Below, one piece after another: positions 11,395 through 22,602 of a stretch of 64,000 nucleotides of DNA (its first letter is position 1; each line of letters begins with the position of its first letter). This stretch comes from Akebia trifoliata (lineage: Eukaryota; Streptophyta; Magnoliopsida; Ranunculales; Lardizabalaceae): NCBI GenBank assembly GCA_017979445.1, contig JADQWC010000228.1, positions 62,001 through 126,000 on the forward strand. Reading direction: 5' to 3'. Position numbers and translations under genes: made by a program. The notes under the pieces were generated by a model. That model was not told the DNA's origin and searched no databases. It saw only the letters and a program-made list of their open reading frames with translations.

Positions 11395-12452
11395 TGTTGG
11401 AGTGGTAATATAAAAGCTCTAAATTAATTAATAAGAATCTTTCCTCTTTGGACGGCTAAGTCCTTTTTTGTATGTATTTAGTACACACTATATACAATTA
11501 TAGGTTGACCAAGTATTTTAGCATGCTTGATGGTTCTAGACATTGGATCCGAGTGTTTTCATTATGATCCAAGACTCATGCGACGAAGAATTTGGGTTTC
11601 CAACCTTATGAGCAAATCCAATGGCTAGAAAGCGTCTGTGAGGCTATTTTTTTAGTGCGTAGGTCCACAACACGGTTTGATGTTCTAACGATAAAATTCT
11701 AATCGGGTTTGGGCCCAATGATCTTGTCTGATAGAGAGGCTATTTTTTAGTACGAAGATCCACATGATCTGATGATAAGATTCAAATCGAGTTTGGTATC
11801 GATGATCTTCTTGAGTGGGTCCTTATTGGATCTCAATATTTGGATCCAAATATGATATATGGTTATGTCTATCTAATTGTGTGTTTGAAACTAGGTGGTC
11901 TCATGACTTATCTTGTTATAGGTTGGAAAATTTCCGTAGGTGTTACGATCATAGGGACTAGTCTCATCCCAAAAAGGTGTGGGAAACCTTGCAACATTAA
12001 AAAAATAAAGAAAATAAATTTGTATAACATATTTGAATAAAATATATAATATAATTTTAAATAATGCTAAAGTGACCTCAAGATTGGACCTCACATTGCA
12101 CACCAAAGTGTATGGGAACTGTTATGAGATGTCTAGTATCCTCTTTGGGCTTGGACTTCAAGAGGCAAGGCAGTATCAGAAGGGACCTTTCCCGATGTGG
12201 AGTGGGCGCCCCTGAGGCAAATTTTTTTGGATATATATATATATATATATTGTATTTTCAGGTAGAGTTTTATTATTATTTTTACTCTGTGAGGTTCCTT
12301 GCAGCTATGGACAGAGAGTCTGTAATCTTTATTGTTGATAGTGAATTATTTCTCCCTCTCCTCCGTGGACGTAGGCAATTTGTCGAATTACATAAATCTT
12401 GTGTATTCGTTTTGCTTTCTTATCTTTACTCTTGTTACGCTTCCGCACAACA
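11395..12452 (+). repeat. Possible solo or truncated LTR
   Basis: It starts TGTTGGAGTGGTAATAT and ends CTTCCGCACAACA, a TGTT...AACA type terminus. The text after it, TGAATCATAGATGC, resembles a mutated TGGTATCAGAGC primer-binding site. The last 150 bp (aatctttattg, then cgtaggcaatttgtcg, then cataaatcttgtgt) reads like the R-U5 part of plant Copia LTRs. A (TA)n run lies at 12232-12250. No partner LTR or target duplication was found, so this remains a proposal. Confidence 0.35.
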
Positions 12453-13560
12453 TGAATCATAGATGCTTTTCCTCTTTACACATAATTGAATCGGGTCCCT
12501 ATCAGACAGGAATCGTGCAAATCAATCAAATAATTATCCAATGGAACATTATCAAATTGTATCCTTATTTGATCCCAAATCCACGATCCATGTCTGAATT
12601 ATCCAACCAAAACCACCTGAGGTTTTGTTTCCAAACCGAACCAAGTCTAATTTATAAAGAGGGTCGGGCCTGGTCTAAGGATGCAGCCTTATTGAGCCCT
12701 TATAAGATGCGGATTGTTAGGACTAAGCATGCCGATCTCAAATTGTAAGCAGTTGTTCTTCTGATGGGCCAAATGCCATTGGGCCTATCTTGGATTTAGA
12801 TTTTTCTGAGAAAAGACTCTCCCAGTTATTAGGTTTTGGCTGGTTTCTAGGCCTGATAAACATTAGCATTTTTTTAGGCAATATCAGCCCAGTCCATTAT
12901 AACAACCTATTTTAACCAATTTAATCTTTAATTGGATCCAAAAAGATGGTTCTGAACCCGGCCCATGGAAAACCAATGCATTTCTTTGAAGTCTCCATTG
13001 CTTAATTTTTGAGTCACAAAGAAGGAAAAAAAAAAGGGTGAAACGTTTCCCAAATTCACAAGTCCTTTTAGCACAAATGACATAACAATTTGAGCCTCTT
13101 TTTTTTTTAATAAAAAAAATAAAAAAGTGAAAAACCCAATGCAAAGCATGGTTTTAAAACTCGTTTTGACGTCTCCCGAGTTGTACCGGATGAGTTTTCC
13201 AACTTAGGCGATACATCTCGATCTCGGACTAGTTTTGAAACCATATTGCAAAGTCCCCCCAAAAAGATGTAAAAGCAAATTTCAAGCTTTTTGAACAACT
13301 ATGAAAGATCCATAATCATTTAAACCTTTCGGTTCTTTCCTACTCTACATATATTTTTAAGAACCCCCTTAAGCCTTTGGTTTTGCTTTTGTTGCAATAA
13401 TAATTATATTCTAAATAACCCCAAATCTTTAATAAAGATTTACAAAAGTAACCTTTTTTTTTATATAAAAAAGTACATCTGGGCACATTTGTAAAATTAG
13501 CAGTCTAAAATGGACTGTTAAGGAACATTTTATAAAGTTACACTCTTTCCTTAAAAGCAT
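12453..13560. other. Unassigned intergenic sequence
   Basis: I see no coding region or RNA gene. It includes a small inverted-repeat element at 13146-13255 (listed separately) and otherwise mixed low-complexity sequence with poly-A/T runs near 13025 and 13100. Confidence 0.4.
13146..13255. repeat. Small inverted-repeat element
   Basis: The left end gcatggttttaaaactcg and the right end ctagttttgaaaccatattgc are imperfect inverted repeats about 105 bp apart, as in a short MITE. Related wording occurs near 38930-38960 (accatgcttcaaaacggttt). No target duplication was resolved. Confidence 0.4.
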
Positions 13561-13613
13561 AGGCATTTGGATCTACTCTCTTCCTTTGTTTTCTAAGCTA
13601 AGCAACATGACCT

Positions 13614-13622
13614 TATATATAT
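13614..13622 (+). promoter_or_regulatory. TATA box of a small-ORF candidate
   Basis: tatatatat about 75 bp upstream of the ATG at 13694. A CT-rich stretch follows (13627-13660, catccctcttcatttctctc), typical of a plant 5' leader. The spacing fits a transcription start near 13645. Confidence 0.4.
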
Positions 13623-13693
13623 CAACATCCCTCTTCATTTCTCTCTCACTCACTTCAACCCTACAAACTGTAACACTAAATAATTTCCACAAA

Positions 13694-13834
13694 ATGGGAA
13701 ATCTCAAGGACAGAGGAGAAGATTTGAAGCAATTGTTTAAAGCCCTCAAGAAAATGATCAAGCAAGGGTGGCACAAGGCCAAAAACATTGGGAAGAAGAA
13801 GGAGGAGATCCATAGAGGCTATAGGAGAGCGTGA
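13694..13834 (+). CDS. Candidate 46-residue basic peptide, unknown
   Basis: The ATG at 13694 (context ccacaaaATGGGA, good for a plant start) opens a 46-codon frame ending at TGA 13832-13834. The product begins MGNLKDRGEDLKQLFKALKK and is strongly basic and amphipathic, with runs of lysine (KNIGKKKEE) and no cysteine, signal peptide or membrane segment. A longer in-frame start at 13586 would place the TATA box inside the gene, so I prefer the internal ATG. The M-G start recalls myristoylated peptides, but residue 6 is Asp, not the usual Ser/Thr, so I do not claim this. I recognise no family. It lies outside all transposons I can delimit. It could equally be a chance ORF. Confidence 0.35.
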   Translation: MGNLKDRGEDLKQLFKALKKMIKQGWHKAKNIGKKKEEIHRGYRRA

Positions 13835-14846
13835 TTTGAACTGTAAACTTCTTTATTTCCGCAAATCCATAGTTCTTTTTTTAGATGGGGGAGGAAATCT
13901 CCGAAGAGAATTTAAAGGATTTTTCTTTGAAGATTTTGTTATCATATGGGATTCATTATTGCGGAGGAACGAAATCCCATGGTTTCATTTGTTTTCTTGT
14001 ATCTTAGCCCAATTTAGAGGTGCTCTCTTGTTGGTTTGCTTTGATTTTGGTAAAACTATTATGCTTGTTAAAAAAAAAAAGGGGTATAAACAATATCATG
14101 GCATTGTGTGTGTAATATAAGTGTTGTCGTACCTTTTTATTTTATTTTTTCAGGTAGACACAACCGTGTCATTGTGTGTGGATGACTCGTACAAAAGTTG
14201 ATCTTCTATTGTCTATGGATGGCTTAAGCATGTAATATTGATGCGTGGAGAGCTGTTTTAGTTTTTTTTTTTTTTGGTCTCTTTTTGAAGTCTTTGTCCC
14301 CATATACAATGTCTTTGCATAAGTTGATCAAGATTTGGGAAAATGGTCGGGGAGAAAATCCATTTATCATTGTCCCTAGGTGCAATCAAAAATTGGCAAA
14401 CATTTTAAGAGGAAATCCATTTTTTCCTTATGATGGTTTCTCAAAAAGTTTTTTTTTTTTGAGAAAATATTTTCTTTAAAATTATACCAACTATTAGTTA
14501 AAATAGATAGAAGGGGAACCCACAGTTACTTGGGGAAAAAATGTAGCCCAATAAAACTGAAATATCATATATTTTCAAAGAGAACACATGGTAGTACTAC
14601 CTTTCTTGCTAAGCAGGTGAAGTAAGTGGTTAGTGACGGCATGGTGAAGGCTGGTTTTGAATCCAAATTGTGGTAACAACCCTCAAATCTATTATGTCCA
14701 AAGCCACGTCTTATATAACGAAACACCCATTGCCCCCAAAATTTTGTCAAATCCTCTCCCCTAATAAAAATAAAAAAGGACATCCTATCCCCCAAGTTTC
14801 TCAAATGGTATATCTCTATGTCTGTCTCTCTCTCTCCAACAAATGT
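13835..14846. other. Unassigned intergenic sequence
   Basis: The first 400 bases may be the 3' untranslated region of the 46-codon candidate. The remainder has homopolymer runs (14268, 14450) and no convincing ORF or element. Confidence 0.35.
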
Positions 14847-14925
14847 TGGGTGTAGTGGCCAAGACCTCCCTCCAAAAAGGGAAAGGTCTTGAGTTCAAGT
14901 CTCCTTGAGGGTTATCAATGGATCA
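14847..14925 (+). repeat. tRNA-derived SINE fragment
   Basis: The text gggtgtagtggccaagacct resembles a pol III A box. The gagttcaagtctcc 43 bp further on resembles a B box (consensus GGTTCGANTCC). The same arrangement, including cctccctc between the boxes, occurs in reverse complement at 31680-31775, so this is a dispersed family and not a tRNA gene. No cloverleaf can be completed. Confidence 0.5.
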
Positions 14926-15227
14926 GATAAGATCTGAAATCCGATCCACTTAGATAAGTTCGAGTTTGGATTTTTGAATTTCGATAAGGATCTGATCCGA
15001 TATCATACTGGCCTGATCTGGATTTGATCCAATTGTTAATGGATCAGACCTAGATCTTAATAATGAGTCTAATAAAAACACAATATGATAAGGCTCCAAT
15101 CCAATCCTTGTTAGATCGATAGCAAATCGACCCTCATACGGACCCAATCCATTAACAATCGCCTTCTTCCATTCGAAACTTTTTATTTGTTATTCATCGA
15201 TTTACTACTAAAAGAAACCCAACCCGA
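14926..15227. repeat. GATC-rich repeat of unknown class
   Basis: It is rich in variants of aatggatcagat and gatctgatccgat. Near-inverted ends gttatcaatggatcag (14911) and cccaatccattaac (15143) suggest a decayed inverted-repeat element. The wording resembles the pair at 31013-31160 and 31840-31998. Confidence 0.35.
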
Positions 15228-15693
15228 TGTAAGACATCTCCATTTCTGGTTAGAATTTTAATAAAATTTATATTTCTAGTTCTAGTAAGATTTCTATTTC
15301 ATAGTTATGTTAGGAGTATTATTACTTGTTAGTTTCTAATTTGTTTTAAATTTGTTATAATTAAAAGTGCTTAGAAGTGTCCAATTTAAGTTCTAGTAAG
15401 ATTAGAAAGTTAGTATTATATTACAGATAAATTAAGAATGTTAATTTTTGGTATTTTACTGGGATTCTAAGTTGTTATGATTGAATTATCTACATAAAGA
15501 ACTCCAAATCTAAAAATTAATAATCAATCATTTCAATTATCTTTTCTCTCTTAATTACTTTTTAGCTTTATGCTTTATTTTCTTTCAAGTTATTGTTTGT
15601 TTATCAATTGAATCTATTGATTCAAATTGATATTAAGTGTTCCATTGAACACAACCTATCGAATCTATTGATTTACATGCTTCCGCTATGTCA
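15228..15693 (+). repeat. 5' LTR of the Gypsy derivative
   Basis: It runs from TGTAAGACATCTCCATTTC to CGCTATGTCA. It shares with the split 3' LTR the blocks atttcatagttatgttagga, aaaaattaataatcaatca and tcaattgaatctattgattc. It contains about 57 bp absent from the 3' LTR (around gtgttccattgaacacaacc). The same family reappears on the minus strand at 56656-56837. Confidence 0.8.
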
Positions 15694-15695
15694 AG

Positions 15696-15707
15696 TGGTA
15701 TCAGAGC
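15696..15707 (+). other. Primer-binding site of the Gypsy derivative
   Basis: TGGTATCAGAGC two bases after the 5' LTR, an exact match to the usual complement of initiator methionine tRNA. Confidence 0.85.
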
Positions 15708-15719
15708 TTTTATTACTAT

Positions 15720-16810
15720 CCACATTCATGACTGGTGAAGGAGAATCCATCACTAAAATTGAATTGAAAGCCCAATTCAAGAAGTTTGTAGAATGTGAAC
15801 TCTCAATTGTATTATTGTTAGTACAATAGGTTGATTCTTCAACTCGACATATTTTTTTTCCGGACTACATGCAAAGTGCAAGGTAAGTTGTACCAATTAA
15901 GTATAGATAGTGGAAGTTCGAAAAATATAATTTCAAGCCACATGGTCAATGCACTTAAACTATCCACTACGCGACACCCTACACTTAATTTTATAGGTTG
16001 GGCAGACGATGAGTGCAAGAAGAATGTCACAAGTCAATACTCTCTTTCTTTTAGCATTGGGTAATATAAGGATAATGTTATTTGTAACGTCGTCCCAATG
16101 AAAGCATGTCACATTCTCTTGAGAAGGCCTTGGATTCATGATAATGATGTCACTTACTGAGGCAAAGCCAATACCTATTCTTTCACGCATAATGGTGTCA
16201 AAGTGATCCTACACCCTTTGTATGCAAAGCCTAAAATTGCCCAACTAACAAAGGAGAATGAAACATGCTTTGTTTCTACCAAAATCAATGAGGACTTAAA
16301 GGAATCAAGCCAAGTGTTCTTGGTAGTAGTGCAACCTTCCAACTGAGACCCTTTTACTCAAATTTTCATTAAGTGCAGTCTCTCCTTAATGAATTTTTTC
16401 TTTTTCTTCCTTCGGAAATATCGGATTCATTGTCTCATGAGAATATACAACACCACATCGATTTGGTGCTCGATGCAAGTCTTCAAATCTGTCCCATTAT
16501 AAGATGAGTTTGAAAGAGTATAACATATTAAAGGAGCAATTGAAAAATAACCTTGAAACTTCTACTCACAAGTAAAAAATTGATATCGATAGAAAATTCA
16601 AGAGGTATGAAAAATGAGAGTTGATCATGGTTTATCTTAGTAAAGATCGTTTCTTTGCCAAAACTTACAATAAGACCAAATTGAAGAAAATTAGATCTCT
16701 TCTTATCTTGAAGAAGATAAAAGATAATGCTTATGTGATGGATTTACCTGATGATATACTGTGGTCACTTAAATTGAAGTTTGAAGATCGTATATCATTG
16801 GAAATGGATT
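15720..16810 (+). pseudogene. Gypsy protease and integrase-tail remnant
   Basis: At 15835-16200 the frame reads as a Ty3/gypsy retropepsin: STRHIFFRTTCKVQGK, active site SIDSGSSKNIIS (about 15900-15940), ALKLSTTRHP, then MKACHILLRRPWIHDNDV, the conserved LGRPW region with G changed to R. After a junction, 16640-16800 encodes KTYNKTKLKKIRSLLILKKI and NAYVMDLPDDI, the C-terminal tail of a Gypsy integrase. Everything between these domains is deleted. Stops lie at 15828, 16062, 16159 and 16345. The enzyme would have processed Gag-Pol; this copy cannot. Confidence 0.8.
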
Positions 16811-16895
16811 AAAACGAGAGATGAATGGAAAACAAGAAAAAAAAAATCTTAAAGAAAAACTCAATGACGAGTTTTTTCAAAGAAATTAGACCTAA

Positions 16896-17026
16896 TAGAA
16901 GATATCTCCATTCCTAGCTAGACTTTTAGTAAGATTTTTATTTCATAGTTATGTTAGGAGTACTATTACTGGTTAATTTCTAATTTGCTTTAAATTCACT
17001 ATAATTAGAAGTGTTCAATTTGAGTT
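16896..17026 (+). repeat. 3' LTR of the Gypsy derivative, left part
   Basis: It aligns with the start of the 5' LTR from gatatctccattcctag through gtgttcaatttgagtt. It is cut at GAGTT (17022-17026), the target duplication made by Copia-B. The LTR resumes at 22603. Confidence 0.82.
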
Positions 17027-17157
17027 TGTTGAATAATTATGTTTTATTAGAATTTTAGTCTTTTGTCCTTTCCATTTATTAGTCTTTGTAATTTCACTTT
17101 AAAGCCTAATTAGGGTTAGTGAAAGAATTAACTTTTTCTTTCCATCATTTTTTCACT
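17027..17157 (+). repeat. Copia-B 5' LTR
   Basis: 131 bp from TGTTGAATAATTATG to TTTTTTCACT. It ends directly at the primer-binding site. Confidence 0.88.
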
Positions 17158-17169
17158 TGGTATCAGAGG
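17158..17169 (+). other. Copia-B primer-binding site
   Basis: TGGTATCAGAGG, one base different from the standard initiator-methionine tRNA complement. Confidence 0.85.
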
Positions 17170-17249
17170 TAGGCTCCATCGTCCCCTTCCTCTCTCCCAT
17201 CCTTTCCTCCTTGCTGTAATCTCATAGTCTTCTTCCTTTTTAAACCTAT

Positions 17250-17935
17250 CAGCAACAGTAGGTGAATGTCTGGTGGGCTGCGGTAAAAGCTATTGGTTGG
17301 TTATTGGGCTGTGGCAACAACATATGCTATTTAGGAGGTTGTAGCAACAACAGTACTATTTTTTTCTGGCTGCCAGGCAACAACAGGTACTGTTTAGGAG
17401 GCTGTAGCAACAGTTGCTATTTTTTTCTAGCTGTTAGGCACTAGTAGGTGCTGTTTAGGAGACTGTAGAAACAGTTGCTATTTTTTTCTGACTGCCAGGC
17501 AACAGCAGGTGCTGTTTAAGAGGCTGTAGCAACAGTTGTTATTTTTTTCTGGCTGTCAGGCAACAGCAGGTGTTGTTTAGGAGGCTGTAGCAACAGTTGC
17601 TATTTTTTTTAGTTGCCAGGCAACAGCAGGTGCTATTTATGAGGTTGTAGCAACAGTTGCTATTTTTTTCTGACTGCTAGGCAATAGCATGTGCTGTTTA
17701 GGAGGCTACAACAACAATTGTTATTTTTTTCTGGCTGCCAGGCAATAGTAGGTGTTGTTTAGGAGGCTATAGCAACAATAGTGTTATTTTTTTCTGACTG
17801 CCAGGCAACAGCAGGTGCTGTTTAGGAGGCTGTAACAATAGTTGTTATTTTTTTTTTGGCTGCCAGGCAATAACAGGTGCTGTTTAGGAGGTTGTAACAA
17901 CAACAGTTGCTATTTTTTTCTGGCTGTTAGTCCAT
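17250..17935 (+). repeat. 60-bp minisatellite in the Copia-B leader
   Basis: About eleven imperfect direct units of roughly 60 bp lie in the untranslated leader between the primer-binding site and gag. A typical unit contains ctgccaggcaacagcagg, then tgctgtttaggaggctg, then tagcaacagttgctatt and a T run. Each unit carries two small perfect inverted repeats: ACAGCA-GG-TGCTGT and AGCAAC-A-GTTGCT. The array would therefore form a series of short hairpins in the genomic RNA. Function is unknown; a packaging or translation role would be inference. Confidence 0.85.
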
Positions 17936-18192
17936 TGTTAGAAGGGCACAACAACAAGTTGTTGTTTGGGAAGTTCTGGGGCACGTGACAGCCACTTGAC
18001 CCCTGGTTGAGCCCTACGACAATGGTAGAACCACTCCTTGGTGTACCACTATTGGTTTGATGGCTATTCGAGTCACCTACAACAATATTTAATCATCTTC
18101 CACTCCTCTTACGATCGTGTATTGCCACCTTTAGGGTGCTGCGATCAATTTCTTTTTTAATTCTCTTCATACCAAAGCACATCTACTCTTTG

Positions 18193-21100
18193 ATGGCCTC
18201 CGAGGTGTCTTCTTCCTCAATCACTGGTAATAGTAATAGCTCGGGTGGTCTTCCCTCTAATTCGACCGACTTTCCAAGCATTCAAATTACCACAGTGAAA
18301 TTAGATGGTCCCAATTATCTTCTTTGGGCAAGATCAGTTGAAATGTTCATTGGTGGAAAAGGAAAAATCGGTTACCTCACAGGGATGGACAAACAACCTG
18401 CATCGACCGACCCTAATTACTCCAACTGATTTGCTAATGATTCTATGGTCCATTCTTGGTTAGTTACATCTATGCAACCACATATTGCGACAGGTTTTAT
18501 GTTCTCCACGACAGCAAAACAGATATGGGATTCCGCTAAGAGCATCTACTTGCAACGTCAAAACAATGTCCGCATTTTTAACTTGGAGCGTGAGATTCCC
18601 TGCCTCTCTCAAGGTAACTCTTCAATCACTACATACATATCACAACTACGTGCTCGATGGGAAGAGTTGATTTTTTATTCCTCGTCCTATGCGTAGAAGG
18701 ACCCTTCTGATAAGGGATTATATGCGTCGATTCTGGATAAGAATCGAGTCTTTCAGTTTCTAGTCGATCTTCGGGATGAGTTTGAATATGCGAGAGTTCA
18801 CTTATTGGGTATGGATCTGTTTCCTTCCTTACAGACTGCGTATTCTTATGTATTGGCTGATAAAAGTCGTTACACAACTGCCCTACCTCATTCTTCAGGA
18901 GACCACTCCGCCATGCTTGCTCACCTACCTTCTCTACAGCCTCCCAGTGTGTCTTTGCGTATACGTCAGCGACACAAGCGTGATCATTGTGGAAAGTTGG
19001 GTCACGTAAAAGTCCGTTGTTATGCGTTTCATGGGCATCCTAATCAGCAACGTCAACAGTCTCAACGTTTTTCAGCTCATGTAGTCTCTCAGCCGGCTAC
19101 TAATCTAACACTTCCTTCAGCTACCACCTCCTCTTAGGATTCAATATCTCTATCTCAAGCCGAGCTTAATAAGTTCAGGAAATTCTTCAATTAGATGGAG
19201 GCTTCATCTCAGCTAGTCTCTACTTTCGCTCACTCAGGTACCTTTGCATCTGCATACAGTGTTTCCACCATTTCCTCACCATGGATTATTGATTCTGGTG
19301 CCTCAGATAATATGACCGGTACGTCCTCCCTATTCCAAACCTATAGTGTTTGTTCTGATCATCGCAAGGTTTGCCTTGCTGATGGTTCTTTGTCATTTAT
19401 AGCTGGTCAAGGTCAATTTTCTGTTACACCTTCTTTATCCTTAACTAATACACTGCATGTTTCTCAACTTACTACTAATCTCATATCTGTTAGTAGCATT
19501 ACCAAAAATTTGAATTGCAGTGTAACTTTTTATCCCTCTCATTGTGTCTTTCAGGATCTAGAGTCGAAGAAGACGATTGGCACTGGATGTGAAATGAATG
19601 GCTTGTATATCTTGGATGCACCCAATTCACCTAGCACTCATTCTGTTTCTCAACTTAGTAGTATTAGTAATAGTCAGTCTAAAAAGACTTTTGTAATGCG
19701 TTGGCACTTACACTTAGGTCATATTTCTTTTGGATATTTGAAACACATGTTTCCCGATTTATTTCATAATAACAATTTACTTGATTTTTCATGTGAAACT
19801 TGTCAATTAACTAAACATGTGCGTTCTCATTATCCTATTAGTATGAATACTACTGCACCTGCTATGTTTGACCTAATTCACTATGATGTGTGGGGTCATT
19901 CTCCCGTTACATCCATTCTAGGTTTTTGTTATTTTGTCTTGTTTATCAATGACCACAGTCGCATTACTTGGGTCTATCTTATGAAATACAAGAGTAAAGT
20001 CTATGGGATCTTCAAGCAATTTATTGCTATGGTTCATACCGAGTTTGGTCGTACCGTCAAGACATTTTGTTATGATTATGGTACTGAGTACACTTATAGT
20101 GAGGTTTTAAAACTTTGCTTAGAGTTTGGCATTGAGCATCAAATGTCCAATGTTAAGACTCCTCAACAAAATGGTCGATCCGAAAGGAAAAATCGTCATA
20201 TTCTAAAGTTAGCTCACGCCCTCTCTATTAGCATGAACATGCCACAATCCTATTGGGCCGATGCAGTTCTTACTGCTGTTTATATTATTAATCGGACTCC
20301 CTCTCGGGTTCTTCAATTTGCCACGCCCTTCTTTAAGCTCCATCCGGATTGTCCTTTGTTTCCACTTCCTCCACGTGTGTTTGGGTGCGTCTGTTGTGTT
20401 CAAATTCTTGACCAACTTCGTACTAAACTTGACCCAAAGGCCGTTAAATGTATTTTTTTGGGTTATTCCTCTACCGAAAAAGGATACCACTGTTATCATC
20501 CTCATTCTTGAAGGCATTTCATCTCTCGCGATGTTTCCTTCTTTGAGCATATCTCATACTACAATGGGTCAATTGATAATTAGTCCGAGTGGTTTCCTCT
20601 ACATTTCCCTAATGATGATCCATCTCCCTTATTATTTCATCTTCCCATGCATGTTCATCCTTATTCACTCCCTGTCAGCTTGTCACCTCCGTCTTTGCAG
20701 GTTTACTCTTGGCAACCACGCAATACGACCATCACTTCTATGCCAAACGAACGCGCTTCCTCGCCTCCAACTCTACTCCTATTGTTCCTTATGATGATCA
20801 TCCTATTGCTACTCGCAAAGGTAAGCGCTCTTGTACTTATCCTATTTCTAATTACATATCTGATTATGCTCTCTCACCCTCCTATCGAAGCTTTCTTGCT
20901 TCTATTTCCGTTGTTTCTCCTCCTAATACTGTTGTAGATGCTATTGCCCATCTTGAGTGGCAAGCTGCTTTGATTGATGAGTTGACTGCTCTTGAAAAGA
21001 CTCAGACTTGGGAACTTGTTCCTCTTCTGCCTGGGAGAAAGGCTGTGGAATGTCGCTGGGTTTTCACCCTTAAGTATAATCCTAATGGTTCTATTGCTTG

Positions 21101-22454
21101 TTATAAGGCCCGTCTGGTGGCAAAAGGCAATGCTCAGACTTATGGGATTGATTATTAGGAGACATTTACTTCAGTTGCCAAAATGACCACCATTCGAGTT
21201 CTTTTTTCTATTGTCGCAATCAAAAGATGGCCTCTCTTTCAGTTAGATGTCAAAAATGCATTTCTCAATAGTGAACTTCCAGAAGAAGTCTATATGGTCC
21301 AACCTCCTGGTTTTCTCACACCTGCTTCTCCTACACATGTTTATCGTCTTCGTCACTCTCTATGGATTGAAGTAGTCTTCTCGTGCATGGTCTGAGTGCT
21401 TTACTAGGGCAATGCATCAGTTTGATTTCCATCAGAGTTCTGCTAATCATACTCTTTTCTTGCAGCACTCTAAGGGCAAAACTGTCATCCTAATTGTTTA
21501 TGTGGATGATATTGTTCTTACTGGAGATGATAGTGCTAGCATTACCGCGGTCAAATCCTACTTAGGACGTCAGTTTGAGATTAAGGACCTTGGCCATCTT
21601 CGCTATTTTTGGATATTAAGGTTGCATGGTCTAACTCTGGTATATTTATCTCTCAACGTAAATATGTCATTGATTTACTCCGTGACTCTGGTCGGCTTGG
21701 TTCTCGTCCCGTTGATACTCCTATTGAGTAGAATCATAGGTTGGCTGATACTGAGGGGGAGTGTTTGTCAGATATTGGCCAGTATCAACGTCTTGTGGGA
21801 AAATTGATCTACTTGTCTATGACTCGCCCCGACATTGCCTATGTTGTTAGTGTTGTAAGTCAGTTTATGCACTCGCCTCAAACATCTCATCTTAATATTG
21901 TCTATCGCATCTTTAAATATCTTAAGGGATGTCCTAGTCGAGGTATTTTATTTAGTAATCATGATCATTTTCGCATTGAAGCGTGGACAGATACCGATTA
22001 TGCTAGCTCAGTGACTGATAGACGATCCACTTTAGGGTACTGTACTAAAATTGGTGGTAACTTAGTAACTTGGTGTAGCAAAAAATAAGATGTGATTTCT
22101 CGATCCAGTGCTGAGTCAGAGTACAGAGCTATAACACTTAGAGTGTGTGAGTTGTTGTGGCTCAAGACCTTATTAACTGACTTGTGTCTTCCCGTAACAG
22201 CATCTTTTTCACTATATTGTGATAATAAATCAACCATTAACATACTAGCAAATGCAGTTCAGCATGACAGAACGAAGCATATCGAAGTTGATCGACATTT
22301 CATTAAAGAGAAAATTGTTTCTGGACAAATTTGTACTCCATTTGTTCCGACATCTCAGCAACTCGTTGATATTCTTACTAAAGGTGTTAATAAAACCGCA
22401 TTTGAAGGTGTCTTGTCCAAGTTGGGCGTTATTGATATCCATGCACCAACTTGA
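18193..22454 (+). pseudogene. Copia-B Gag-Pol polyprotein, few lesions
   Basis: The ATG at 18193 opens MASEVSSSSITGNSNSSGG, then Gag text ITTVKLDGPNYLLWARSVEM. A zinc knuckle near 18985-19030 is eroded (HCGKLGHVKVRCYAF). Protease has WIIDSGASDNMTG at about 19285. Integrase has HLHLGHISFGYL and CETCQLTKH (19710-19810), and the catalytic acids in IHYDVWG, CYDYGTEY and RSERKNRH (19880-20200). The longest unbroken stretch is 438 codons (19195-20511). Reverse transcriptase covers about 20940-21640, with YVDDIVLTGDD near 21499. RNase H has DTDYASSVTDRRST near 21992 and the frame ends at 22452-22454 (IHAPT). Stops occur at about 18428, 18694, 19136, 19193, 20509, 21157, 21393, 21729 and 22086, with small frameshifts, so no full polyprotein can be made. 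Confidence 0.92.
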
Positions 22455-22461
22455 GGGAGAG

Positions 22462-22602
22462 TGTTGAATAATTCTGTTTTATTAGAATTTTAGTCTTTTA
22501 TCCTTTTTTGTCTTTTCCATTTATTAGTCTTTGTAATTTCACTTTAAAGCTTAATTAGGGTTAATGTAAGAATTAACTCTTTCTCTCCATCGTTTTTTCA
22601 CT
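22462..22602 (+). repeat. Copia-B 3' LTR
   Basis: 141 bp from TGTTGAATAATTCTG to TTTTTTCACT. It differs from the 5' LTR by about eight substitutions and one extra 10-bp segment (near ttttttgtct). Confidence 0.88.

Larger units (their letters stand above)
17027..22602 (+). mobile_element. Copia-B: complete short-LTR Copia nested in a Gypsy LTR
   Basis: LTRs of only 131 and 141 bp flank a single polyprotein frame. The direct repeat GAGTT at 17022-17026 and 22603-22607 is the target duplication, and the host Gypsy LTR reads through when the element is removed. The primer-binding site TGGTATCAGAGG follows the 5' LTR without a spacer. A polypurine tract ttgagggagag precedes the 3' LTR. By eye the LTRs differ at about eight positions plus a 10-bp indel. 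Very short LTRs and this Gag type resemble Ale/Ivana-like Copia lineages; the lineage is not certain. Confidence 0.93.

Noticed and set aside
12112..12748. ORFs of 116 and 138 codons
   Set aside because: Overlapping frames in a putative LTR and its flank, with no recognisable domain, start context or splice structure.
17250..17935. Regularly repeated units resembling a CRISPR array
   Set aside because: Units are imperfect direct repeats without unique spacers, inside a plant retrotransposon leader. It is a minisatellite.
20261..20937. ORFs of 177 and 96 codons overlapping Copia-B
   Set aside because: Out-of-frame shadows of the integrase and reverse transcriptase regions; the product has no domain text.
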